Source of the DNA: JAGQSZ01 sp049672765
GTDB lineage: Bacteria > Actinomycetota > Acidimicrobiia > Acidimicrobiales > Microtrichaceae
Reading direction: 5' to 3'
DNA length: 10,061 nucleotides
Assembly: GCA_049672765.1 (NCBI GenBank)
Contig: JBATWQ010000261.1
Span: forward strand, 1-10,061
Position numbers and translations under genes: made by a program. Position 1 is the stretch's first letter. Every line of letters begins with the position of its first letter. This document shows positions 1-5,744 of this stretch, piece by piece. Under the pieces are notes generated by a model. The model did no database searches. It saw only the letters and a list, made by a program, of their open reading frames with translations, and was not told the origin of the DNA.

Positions 1-540
1 GGGATTGTCGATGCCGTGCTGGGCGTTCTTGATCTTGACCTGGGCGAAGTCGTCGGTCGTCGCTCCGTAGAGGTCGATCCGGCGACGGGCCCACATGGCG
101 AAGTAGCTCGGGTTGGTTGCCCCGAGAAGTCTGAAGCGGAGCCAGTCCGGGTCGTCGCCGCGCTCACCGGAGTTGGGCTTGAGGAAGCCCTTCGGAGTCG
201 TGTCCGCCCCGACGACCAGCGCCACGTCGCACATGCCCGAGAGGATCCGCTGACGTGCGGCATCGAGTGCCATCGCACCGGATGCGCAGGCACCGTAGGA
301 GCTGGTGACCGGAATGCCGGTCCACCCCAGGGCCTGGGCGAACGTTGCGCCCGCAACATATCCCGGGTAGCCGTTGCGCATCGTGTCGGCACCCGAGACG
401 AACTCGACGTCCTTCCACTCGATGCCCGCATCCGCGATTGCGTCGCGAGCGGCGGCAACTCCGTACTCGACGAAGTTTCGTCCCCACTTGCCCCACGGGT
501 GCATTCCGACGCCGAGCACCGCAACCTGGCCAACAGTCAT
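1..540 (-). CDS. SCP-x / lipid-transfer-type thiolase (N-terminal part, runs off the window)
   Basis: The first 180 codons of a thiolase-fold protein are present, and the reading frame is open to base 1. The start is ATG at 540-538, overlapping the stop of the upstream DUF35 gene as ATGA, which points to translational coupling. The N-terminus (VAVLGVGMHPWG) is the usual opening of SCP-x/lipid-transfer thiolases rather than of classical degradative thiolases. The nucleophile motif GACASG places the cysteine at about residue 85, and LVVGADTTPKGF follows at about 109-119. Family members cleave or form C-C bonds next to a CoA thioester. In steroid degraders such proteins (Ltp2, Ltp3, Ltp4) often sit beside a DUF35 partner, as here. 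The presence of Cys85 suggests thiolase chemistry; Ltp2-type aldolases use other residues. The catalytic His residues lie outside the window, so thiolase and aldolase cannot be separated. The family is firm, the substrate unknown. Confidence 0.85.
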   Translation of the reverse strand, partial: MTVGQVAVLGVGMHPWGKWGRNFVEYGVAAARDAIADAGIEWKDVEFVSGADTMRNGYPGYVAGATFAQALGWTGIPVTSSYGACASGAMALDAARQRILSGMCDVALVVGADTTPKGFLKPNSGERGDDPDWLRFRLLGATNPSYFAMWARRRIDLYGATTDDFAQVKIKNAQHGIDNP

Positions 541-986
541 GAAAGCTCTCCCTCGTCCGAGGTGCCTACCACGGGGCGCCACTTCCAGATCGTGTACTCG
601 TTGTCGTCGTCCTCGTAGAGAGTTCCGAGCACGAGTTCCATCGCCATGCCGACCTTGAGGTCTTCGACGTCGACTCCTTCGACAACCTGACCGAGCACGA
701 CCAGTTTCTCGGTGTCGAGTTCAACTGCGGCCAGGCAGAACGGGACGTATGGGTCGGTGGGAGCGATGAACGGTTCGGGCGGCTGGTATTGGGCGTCGGT
801 GTATGACCACAGGCGGCCCCGCGTCGACAACTCGACGTCCACGAGTTCGGAGTCGGCAAACCCCGGGGCCCTGGACATGACTCGTTCGGGTGGGAAGAAG
901 TAGGTGCCGCTGTCGACACAACGTGTGCCGATGAGCGCCACGGGGTCGGCACCGACGGGTTGGTCCGATGTCGCCGTCGGGTTCAT
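537..986 (-). CDS. DUF35 OB-fold protein, partner of the adjacent thiolase
   Basis: A 149-residue protein of the DUF35 (zinc ribbon plus OB-fold) family, whose members bind SCP-x-type thiolases or aldolases and complete the acyl-CoA site. The OB-fold part is recognisable from GRLWSYT (57-63) through the Pro-rich loop YQPPEPF (67-73) to LGTLYEDDDNEYTIWKWRP (120-138). The N-terminal zinc ribbon is degenerate: Cys23 in GTRC survives, but no second cysteine of the usual pair and no C-x2-C follow before the OB fold; the only other cysteine is Cys84. ATG 986 is chosen because GAAGG lies about 10 nt upstream; an upstream TTG at 1040 would add 18 residues without family likeness. The stop overlaps the thiolase ATG. 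An operator about 100 bp upstream probably controls the pair. Confidence 0.82.
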   Translation of the reverse strand: MNPTATSDQPVGADPVALIGTRCVDSGTYFFPPERVMSRAPGFADSELVDVELSTRGRLWSYTDAQYQPPEPFIAPTDPYVPFCLAAVELDTEKLVVLGQVVEGVDVEDLKVGMAMELVLGTLYEDDDNEYTIWKWRPVVGTSDEGELS

Positions 987-1084
987 CGTGAACCAGCCTT
1001 CGACGGCGGGCTGCCTTGTCTTTGCCACTGCGTGCCTCAATCTCGCTCGGTACAGACGTTGAAACAGGTGTTGGATCGAATAGA

Positions 1085-1102
1085 TCTGACGGGTCGTCAG
1101 GT
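1085..1102 (-). promoter_or_regulatory. Palindromic operator upstream of the DUF35-thiolase pair
   Basis: Read toward the DUF35 gene this is ACCTGACG-ACC-CGTCAGA. The core CTGACG-N3-CGTCAG is a perfect inverted repeat (1086-1100), a typical size for a TetR-family site. The same 18-mer, differing only in the three central bases, lies at 5651-5668 upstream of ipdA in the same orientation relative to its gene. It is in the 208-bp gap between the regulator's stop (1195) and the DUF35 start (986). I see no convincing -35/-10 pair around it. Confidence 0.7.
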
Positions 1103-1194
1103 TACTACGGGCCTGCTCCAGAACCCGAGGCCGGAAGGCGTCGCTGCCACCCAGGGAGTCGACAGTTCCTGCCCGAACTTGCTTCGGTGGCCGA

Positions 1195-2676
1195 TCAATC
1201 CAGTTCCAACGCCGCGGGCGGTCCCAGGCGTTCTGATTCCGCCACTCTCGCAGCTGGGCGGATTTCCTCGGGAAGGAGTCGGATTGCGGCTTCGACTATC
1301 TCGGGCGTCTCAAGGCCACCCGAGAGGGTCGCGCCGAGAACAAAGTTGGCCAGAATCGCTGAGATATCGGTTCCCCGGTCCCCGCCGATTCCCAGGCGAC
1401 TGATCCAGAGGGCAATGGCACCCCCGATGGGCACTTCGATCCTGATATCCAGATCAGACATTGAATTGCCCCGCTCGACGCTGGCTTTGATCCGCTCAGC
1501 CAGAAGGGCTCGTGCCGCCTCGGGCGCCACTCCGGTCCGCTGGGATAGTGCGGTCAGGGTTGCCCGCAGTCCGTCGAGGGGTTCCTCGACCGAGCCGGAA
1601 AGTGCGAATTCGTACATCTCGTTCGCGTGGGTCACGAAGGTGGCCGCCGCCACCCGTTGAACGCTGTGGAACAGGTTCAGAACGGTCTGGGCCGACATCC
1701 CGGCGCGGTCGGCTATCTCGGTTGCGGAAACGTTCTCCCAGCCACCTCCGAACATTCCGCTCGCAGCGGAAACTATCCGTGTCCAGTTCTCCTGACGGCG
1801 GCGCGCACCCGACTTCGCCTGGGGGGAACGAACCTCCCATCCCTTCAGCTGGACCGAAGTGTCGTCAAAGGTGGCGGTCATTCCGGCCGGCCCGGTGAGC
1901 GAGTTGACTATCGCAGCTGAAACATCTGCGAAGAGGTTCGGGTCGACTGCTTCCGGATCAACCGCGGATCGCAACAAGAGACCTTCGTAGAGTGCGGTGA
2001 TCGCGGTCGCGACCTTCGCCATGTTGTAGGGATCTAGCAACTGCCGACCGCTTCGAGCGAGCGCGTTGTTCCAGCTCTTGGACGATCTGCGCTCGCTGGC
2101 CTTGTAGCTGTCGCGAAGAATTTCTCCAACCGTTGTGTAGGAGTCGGTGGGTTCCGAGAGCGGAACGTGATGAAAGGTCCAGAGTCGCATCTCGCAACGA
2201 AATCGGGCCTGGTTGACCGGGTCCGTTGTCCCGTTGATCCACGTCTGTGTCAGGGCAGAGCGGATCAACTCGACCAAATCCACGAAGTTGCCTTCTTCGC
2301 CGAGTTCGCCCGAGGGATCACCCTGTTGGAGCCCCTTCTGGACGAACGCGAGGGCCATGGCGTCCGAGAATTCGGCGGCGTTTTTGAAGTGGTGGAAGAA
2401 CGATCCGGTGGTCAGCCCCGCCCTCTCCGCTACGGATGCCGTTGTGACTCCGGCGAAGGCCTTGGGCAACTGGAGGTCGTCCGATGCCGCCCAACCCGCC
2501 TCGATCAGGCGCTCACGCGAGGGCAGAGGTGCACGCTGGGACTCGACCGAACCGCGGCTGTAGATGACTCGCCTCAACACGGGGCCTTCGTGTCTGCCAC
2601 CCGGGTCCGGCTGTTCACTCGGAGCCGATCTGGGCTCGCTCCGACCTTGGCCTTTGGCTGACTCGGGTTCACTCAT
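1195..2676 (-). CDS. Tandem TetR-family transcriptional regulator (two TetR units in one chain)
   Basis: A 493-residue protein, more than twice the usual TetR length of about 200. Counting from ATG 2676, the first DNA-binding unit begins near SRERLIEAG (53-60) with its helix-turn-helix at TTASVAERAGLTTGSFFHHF (78-97). A ligand-domain-like helical region follows to about residue 265. A second unit begins at ENWTRIVSAA (296-305) with its helix-turn-helix at SATEIADRAGMSAQTVLNLF (317-336), followed by a second helical domain to the end. The recognition helix of unit 1 is canonical (FFHHF); that of unit 2 is diverged (VLNLF). M. tuberculosis Mce3R has the same tandem architecture, so this may be Mce3R-like. 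The first 50 residues are rich in Ser, Pro and Glu and probably disordered. The start is uncertain: ATG 2688 and TTG 2706 lie inside or beside a palindrome, no start has a good ribosome site, and TTG/GTG codons near 2570-2580 are possible. Autoregulation is suggested by the twin palindromes just upstream. Confidence 0.88.
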   Translation of the reverse strand: MSEPESAKGQGRSEPRSAPSEQPDPGGRHEGPVLRRVIYSRGSVESQRAPLPSRERLIEAGWAASDDLQLPKAFAGVTTASVAERAGLTTGSFFHHFKNAAEFSDAMALAFVQKGLQQGDPSGELGEEGNFVDLVELIRSALTQTWINGTTDPVNQARFRCEMRLWTFHHVPLSEPTDSYTTVGEILRDSYKASERRSSKSWNNALARSGRQLLDPYNMAKVATAITALYEGLLLRSAVDPEAVDPNLFADVSAAIVNSLTGPAGMTATFDDTSVQLKGWEVRSPQAKSGARRRQENWTRIVSAASGMFGGGWENVSATEIADRAGMSAQTVLNLFHSVQRVAAATFVTHANEMYEFALSGSVEEPLDGLRATLTALSQRTGVAPEAARALLAERIKASVERGNSMSDLDIRIEVPIGGAIALWISRLGIGGDRGTDISAILANFVLGATLSGGLETPEIVEAAIRLLPEEIRPAARVAESERLGPPAALELD

Positions 2677-2682
2677 CGGCAC

Positions 2683-2704
2683 GAGCATAGCGGCTACTAT
2701 GCTC
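2683..2704. promoter_or_regulatory. Palindromic operator 1 of the tandem TetR gene
   Basis: GAGCATAG-N6-CTATGCTC, a perfect inverted repeat with 8-bp arms, 6 bp upstream of the preferred TetR start. Its inner 16 bp (2686-2701) are CATAG-CGGCTA-CTATG and match the second palindrome (2708-2723) in 14 of 16 positions. The centres of the two palindromes are 22 bp apart. Confidence 0.7.
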
Positions 2705-2707
2705 AAC

Positions 2708-2723
2708 CATAGTGTCTACTATG
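2708..2723. promoter_or_regulatory. Palindromic operator 2 of the tandem TetR gene
   Basis: CATAG-TGTCTA-CTATG. Together with operator 1 it gives the consensus CATAGYGKCTACTATG. Both copies have the same orientation and lie about two helical turns apart, as expected if neighbouring repressor units sit on the same face of the DNA. Confidence 0.7.
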
Positions 2724-2794
2724 TAAATCTCAGCCAGCGAATCAGTTAACCCGTTATATATCGAGATGCACGAACTTCCATGGTTTTTGGACTA

Positions 2795-2834
2795 TTCACT
2801 TGTAAAGTGAACTATACTGCGATAGAACTTCACT
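2795..2834. promoter_or_regulatory. Nested palindromes (TTCACT / AGTGAA elements), possible second regulator site
   Basis: TTCACTT-GTA-AAGTGAA (2795-2811) is a perfect inverted repeat with 7-bp arms. A further TTCACT follows at 2829-2834, so the AGTGAA arm can also pair with it across CTAT-ACTGCG-ATAG, itself an imperfect inverted repeat (2812-2825). The region lies 90-130 bp upstream of the TetR start and contains TATACT, so it could be the binding site of another regulator or part of a promoter. No gene on the plus strand follows closely. Confidence 0.45.
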
Positions 2835-2957
2835 CTGATCTAGCCGACTCCTGAGTCGAGCGGATCACGAAGCCTGATCGTGCGCCCCACGTCGCGGTTC
2901 GTGGAACGAGGATGAGAGGTCTCGGCACTCTGGTCCGGGTGGAGAATTGCCCCATCA

Positions 2958-2992
2958 CAAGGGAGGGTCCGGCTAGTCCGGCCCCTCCCTTG
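2958..2992. terminator. Strong GC-rich hairpin, possible terminator
   Basis: CAAGGGAGGG-T-CCGG, loop CTAGT, CCGG-C-CCCTCCCTTG: a 15-bp stem with one mismatch and a 5-base loop. On the plus strand only a short T4 follows at 2999-3002, and on the minus strand there is no T tract. It lies about 175 nt beyond the stop of the minus-strand lipoprotein gene and may end that transcript as a tractless actinobacterial hairpin. Alternatively it shields the regulator region from read-through. Confidence 0.5.
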
Positions 2993-3067
2993 AGTGGCTT
3001 TTGCCTTCCGGTTTCCTTTGGGCCGAGCCCTGTTCGCTGCTGGCGCCTACCGGCGCTGTCCGACTGT

Positions 3068-3190
3068 TCATCGCCGGCGGGACCGGTCAGTGCGGCCGGG
3101 GGACCGGTCAGTGCTGGCCCGGGACCGGTCAGCCCCGGCGGCACCGCTTCAGTAATGGCGCGGAACGATCAGTACTGGCGCGGAACGAGG
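3068..3190. repeat. Degenerate direct-repeat array, about six units of 19-21 bp
   Basis: Units begin with TCAT or TCAG at 3068, 3087, 3108, 3129, 3149 and 3169, giving periods of 19, 21, 21, 20 and 20 bp. The first units are best preserved around the palindrome GACCGGTC (3081-3088, 3102-3109, 3123-3130), spaced exactly 21 bp. The last two share TCAGTA-x-TGGCGCGGAACGA. The stop codon of the lipoprotein gene (3171-3169) is the TCA of the last unit read on the minus strand. Units are contiguous with no spacers, so this is not a CRISPR array. Confidence 0.7.
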
Positions 3191-3870
3191 GGTGTTTCCT
3201 GGGTCGGAGGATCGAGGTCCAGATCCGGTCGTCCGACGCGGCGGGACGGTGGTCCCAGTTCCTGTCGCCGACCCATACCCAGCTTGCGCAGCAGCCACCT
3301 GATCGAGGTGACCAATCCGATGATGCTGAACAGCAGCATCATCGCTCCCAGTGCTGTTACCAGCGCTGACGAGCCGGCCTCCTTGGCAATCTCGACGCGA
3401 AGACGGACCCGTCCGGCCTCTTCGTCCTTGGCCTTGCCGCCTGAGCCCTTCGCAGGGTCGGTGCTGGCCTCCTCGGTCAGTTTCTTCTCGTCGACGTCGA
3501 CCTCTGTCGACACGGCCCCAGGGGTCGCGGAGTTGGCGTTCAATCGCTCGAGCGCCGCGACGGCTGCATCGAGGTTCTTTCCCGGAAGCATGAACTCCAG
3601 CACGACCCGATCCGGATCGGTGGTGTCCTCACCGACGCGCACCCCGCCGATTGCCGTCGCCTCTTCCTTGACTTCCTTGCGGGCCTCGTCAAGCGACTTG
3701 GCGCCTTCGACCGGGATTGAGACGACCGCGTCGGGCTTGTTGGGCTCGAGCAGATCCGAGCACGAAGTCAGTCCCGCGCCGAGCGCTGTCGTTGCCAGCA
3801 CCAGGCCGACCAGAAGTAGGACCCGGCGCGCAACGCCGGATCTAGCAGGTCTGTGCAATCGATTTGGCAT
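3169..3870 (-). CDS. Putative lipoprotein with a C-terminal membrane segment, function unknown
   Basis: I do not recognise a function. The 233-residue protein starts at ATG 3870 with an Arg-rich n-region and a hydrophobic stretch (17-33) ending in the lipobox LTSC, so Cys37 is the likely lipidated residue. The mature part begins SDLLEPNKPD. The region 48-132 looks like an alpha/beta domain (VVSIPVEGAKSLDEARKEV; LEFMLPGKNLDAAVAALERL), a pattern loosely resembling DUF4349-type lipoproteins, which also have a C-terminal membrane helix. A Lys/Glu/Gly-rich linker (129-152) precedes it. One membrane segment lies at about 168-194 (SALVTALGAMMLLFSIIGLV), followed by a positively charged, Pro-rich tail, presumably cytoplasmic. 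Its start is 59 bp behind the SDR stop on the same strand, so the two may be cotranscribed. No good ribosome site is visible. The final residues VPRQY and the stop codon come from a direct-repeat unit. Confidence 0.75.
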   Translation of the reverse strand: MPNRLHRPARSGVARRVLLLVGLVLATTALGAGLTSCSDLLEPNKPDAVVSIPVEGAKSLDEARKEVKEEATAIGGVRVGEDTTDPDRVVLEFMLPGKNLDAAVAALERLNANSATPGAVSTEVDVDEKKLTEEASTDPAKGSGGKAKDEEAGRVRLRVEIAKEAGSSALVTALGAMMLLFSIIGLVTSIRWLLRKLGMGRRQELGPPSRRVGRPDLDLDPPTQETPLVPRQY

Positions 3871-3929
3871 CTTCAGAGGGGACGGGATCCGTCAAGCGTA
3901 TGGAATAGCCCTCGATCAGCGGGGGACCG

Positions 3930-4751
3930 TCAGCCCTCGGCCGCGTCGAGGAACGCCGGACGCTCACCGCCCCCGTGGAGCCAGATTGCGCTTCCGCTCA
4001 CATAGGAGGCGAGCGGGGACGCTAACCATCGACAGGCCTGGGCAAGGTCCTCGGGCGCGCCGAGTCGACCGGCGGGAACCGTTGCTGCGACGCGGTTCAC
4101 GGCTTCGTCGTCGCCGTAGTGCAACTCGGCCTGTTCGGTCAGTATCAGGCCGGCGATGATTGCGGTCACACGGACCTTTGGCGCCCACTCGACCGCCAGG
4201 GACTGGGTCAGGCTCAGCAGGCCGGCCTTTGCCGCCCCGTATGCAGCGGTGCCGGGTGACGGGCGCACCGCTGACACCGAAGCGATGTTGACGATCGTAT
4301 TGGAGCGACCGTCTTCGGGAGCAGCTTGCATGTGGTGGTTGGCCCGCTGGGCGACATGAAGAGGGGCGAGAAGGTTCAGCCGGATTATCGACTCGCTGAA
4401 CCGTGGGGAAGCGGTGGCGGCGTCCGCCGGAGGTGCGCCCCCGGCGTTGTTGATGACGGTGTCGAGTCGCCCGAACTGCTCGACCGTTTCATCGACCAAG
4501 GCGTCCGCCGCATCTGGGTCGCGGATGTCGGCGGCGATGAACGCGGCCGTACGTCCATCGGCGCTGGGGAGTTCCTCCGGTTCGGTCCGCCCGCAGGTCA
4601 TGACCTGCGCGCCCCAGTCGAGGAACCGTTGCACGATCACTCGACCGATCCCCTTCGTTCCACCTGTGACCAGCACGACCCGACCGCTGAAGTCCAGACC
4701 GACACGGTCCAGTTCGGCAGGGGACGGCATGGATGTGATCGGTGAGTCCAT
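3930..4751 (-). CDS. Short-chain dehydrogenase/reductase of the steroid ring-degradation cluster
   Basis: A 273-residue classical SDR. Visible motifs are the nucleotide-binding TGGTKGIG (29-36), the adenine-pocket ADI (74-76), NNAGG (101-105), Asn126 in RLNLL, and the catalytic Ser158 with YGAAK (Tyr171, Lys175). The usual PG motif after the sixth strand is replaced: IIAGLILTEQ (198-207). The C-terminus SYVSGSAIWLHGGGERPAFL is typical of actinobacterial SDRs in steroid clusters. Divergence from echA20 is the arrangement of Rv3549c/Rv3550 in M. tuberculosis, where Rv3548c and Rv3549c are SDRs of the KstR2 regulon. The likely role is NAD(P)-dependent redox of a hydroxy/keto group on a hydrindane CoA ester; the exact step is unknown. 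IpdF is a related SDR but lies elsewhere in M. tuberculosis, so that name is not assigned. ATG 4751 is used; ATG 4730 (Met8) is an alternative. Confidence 0.87.
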   Translation of the reverse strand: MDSPITSMPSPAELDRVGLDFSGRVVLVTGGTKGIGRVIVQRFLDWGAQVMTCGRTEPEELPSADGRTAAFIAADIRDPDAADALVDETVEQFGRLDTVINNAGGAPPADAATASPRFSESIIRLNLLAPLHVAQRANHHMQAAPEDGRSNTIVNIASVSAVRPSPGTAAYGAAKAGLLSLTQSLAVEWAPKVRVTAIIAGLILTEQAELHYGDDEAVNRVAATVPAGRLGAPEDLAQACRWLASPLASYVSGSAIWLHGGGERPAFLDAAEG

Positions 4752-4792
4752 GGCGTCGGACCATACCCCCCAACTACGTTCAACGGCTGACC

Positions 4793-4830
4793 GGGGACGG
4801 ATCCGAGATCCCCATCGAGTGCATGTGGGG
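4793..4830 (+). promoter_or_regulatory. Two mutually exclusive short hairpins over the echA20 ribosome site
   Basis: GGGGA (4793-4797) can pair with TCCCC (4809-4813) around the palindrome CGGATCCG. The same CCCC (4810-4813) can instead pair, as CCCCA (4810-4814), with TGGGG (4826-4830), which is the presumed ribosome site of echA20. Stems are only 5 bp and the transcription start is unknown, so regulation is a suggestion only. Confidence 0.3.
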
Positions 4831-4834
4831 ACAA

Positions 4835-5593
4835 ATGGGTATCAGCGTCGAGATCAACGGTGGAGTGGCCGAGGTCATCATGGCCAACCCTCCGGTCAAC
4901 GCCCTCACCGTCGCAGGTTGGTACGAGTTGGCCGATGTCGTGACCGCCACCGGACGGATTCCCGAGGTCGGCGCACTCATCCTGCGTGCCGAGGGCAAGG
5001 GCTGGAACGCCGGGGTTGACATCAAGGAGATGCAGAACACCGAAGGGTTCGACGCACTTCTGGGAGCGAACCGCGGTTGCTACGCAGCGTTTGCTGCGGT
5101 GTACGAGTGCGAGGTTCCGGTCATTTCGGCCGTTCACGATTTCTGCCTGGGCGGCGGCATCGGCCTAGTCGGCAATTCCGACATAATCGTCGCGGCCGAG
5201 GGAACACGATTCGGTCTTCCCGAGGTGAACCAGGGAGCACTAGGGGCCGCCACCCACCTTGCCCGTCTGGTGCCCCAGCACAAGATGCGCGAAATGGTCT
5301 ATACGGCCGAACCGGTCGACGCCTCGCTGCTCGAATCGTGGGGATCGATCAGTCGCGTCGTACCGTCGGACGAGCTGCGTTCCACTGCGGTCGAGATCGC
5401 CGAGAAAATCTGCACGAAGAGCCGTTTGGTCATCCGCCGGGCCAAGGAATGCCTGAACGGCATCGACGTCGTCGACGTCAAACGGAGCTACCGATTCGAA
5501 CAGGGATTCACTTTCGAGCTGAATCTCTCGGGGGTCTCCGACGAGGCCCGTGACGCCTTCGTTGACAAGAAGGACGCAGACTTCTCCAAGTGA
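4835..5593 (+). CDS. echA20: EchA20, crotonase-family ring-D hydrolase of steroid degradation
   Basis: A 252-residue crotonase-fold protein. The family signatures are NAGVDIKEM (58-66) and CLGGGIGLVGN (104-114), which form the oxyanion hole, then FGLPEVNQGALGAATHLARL (126-145) and a C-terminal EQGFTFELNLSGVSDEARDAF (222-242), both characteristic of EchA20. In M. tuberculosis EchA20 (Rv3550, about 247 residues) hydrolytically opens ring D of the hydrindane CoA ester HIEC-CoA to give COCHEA-CoA, the substrate of IpdAB. ATG 4835 is chosen because it gives the family's length and N-terminus and has GGGG four bases upstream; the frame stays open to a GTG at 4742, which would overlap the SDR gene. 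It is transcribed away from the SDR, with 83 bp between their starts. A 151-bp gap with its own operator separates it from ipdA, so it may form a separate transcription unit. Confidence 0.93.
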   Translation: MGISVEINGGVAEVIMANPPVNALTVAGWYELADVVTATGRIPEVGALILRAEGKGWNAGVDIKEMQNTEGFDALLGANRGCYAAFAAVYECEVPVISAVHDFCLGGGIGLVGNSDIIVAAEGTRFGLPEVNQGALGAATHLARLVPQHKMREMVYTAEPVDASLLESWGSISRVVPSDELRSTAVEIAEKICTKSRLVIRRAKECLNGIDVVDVKRSYRFEQGFTFELNLSGVSDEARDAFVDKKDADFSK

Positions 5594-5650
5594 CGAACGG
5601 CCAGGGGTCTCCGCTTTCGCCCCCGTGTAGCAGCGCGTCTACCGTCTTCT

Positions 5651-5668
5651 ACCTGACGGATCGTCAGA
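5651..5668 (+). promoter_or_regulatory. Palindromic operator upstream of the ipdABC operon
   Basis: ACCTGACG-GAT-CGTCAGA with the perfect inverted repeat CTGACG-N3-CGTCAG at 5653-5667, 76 bp before the ipdA start. It is identical outside the three central bases to the site at 1085-1102, in the same orientation relative to the gene it precedes. It does not resemble the CAAG/CTTG-type KstR2 box known from mycobacteria. Confidence 0.72.
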
Positions 5669-5731
5669 AATGCACGAAAAGGGTTGGTTTCCCGCTCTAA
5701 GTCGGGAACCGAGAGATTCCGATCGACGAGC

Positions 5732-5744
5732 GAAGGGGGACCGG
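5732..5744 (+). promoter_or_regulatory. Ribosome binding site fixing the GTG start of ipdA
   Basis: GAAGGGGGA followed by CCGG directly precedes GTG 5745. The frame is open upstream to an ATG at 5670, but that ATG lies next to the operator, has no such site, and would add 25 residues absent from IpdA proteins. Confidence 0.7.

Larger units (their letters stand above)
2677..3168. other. Gene-free region between the tandem TetR gene and the lipoprotein gene
   Basis: No credible gene is seen in these 490 bases. The part near the regulator (about 2705-2835) is clearly more AT-rich than the rest of the window and carries the palindromic operators, a TATATAAC box on the minus strand (about 2752-2760) that could serve as a -10 for the regulator, and TATACT (2813-2818) on the plus strand. 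No well-spaced -35 was found for either box. From 2958 on the sequence is G+C-rich again and holds a strong hairpin and a direct-repeat array, treated separately. Confidence 0.6.

Noticed and set aside
1..540. FadA6, the thiolase of the KstR2 regulon.
   Set aside because: The N-terminus is of the SCP-x/lipid-transfer type and the gene is coupled to a DUF35 partner; classical FadA-type thiolases begin differently and lack this partner.
16..618. A 200-codon plus-strand open frame at the left end.
   Set aside because: It is the complement of the thiolase N-terminus and the DUF35 C-terminus, both of which show family motifs on the minus strand.
1173..1187. CCGAA-N5-TTCGG inverted repeat just behind the regulator's stop, as a terminator.
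   Set aside because: The stem is only 5 bp and no T tract follows on either strand.
3068..3190. CRISPR array.
   Set aside because: Units of about 20 bp are contiguous and degenerate, without unique spacers, and no cas genes are nearby.
2912..4159. A 415-codon plus-strand open frame across the repeat array, the lipoprotein gene and the end of the SDR gene.
   Set aside because: It is antisense to two genes with clear protein features. Its translation is Ser/Arg/Pro-rich with no recognisable motif, as expected for the complement of G+C-rich codons.
4742..4834. Upstream extension of echA20 to GTG 4742.
   Set aside because: It would overlap the divergent SDR gene and add 31 residues absent from EchA20 proteins; ATG 4835 with GGGG upstream fits better.
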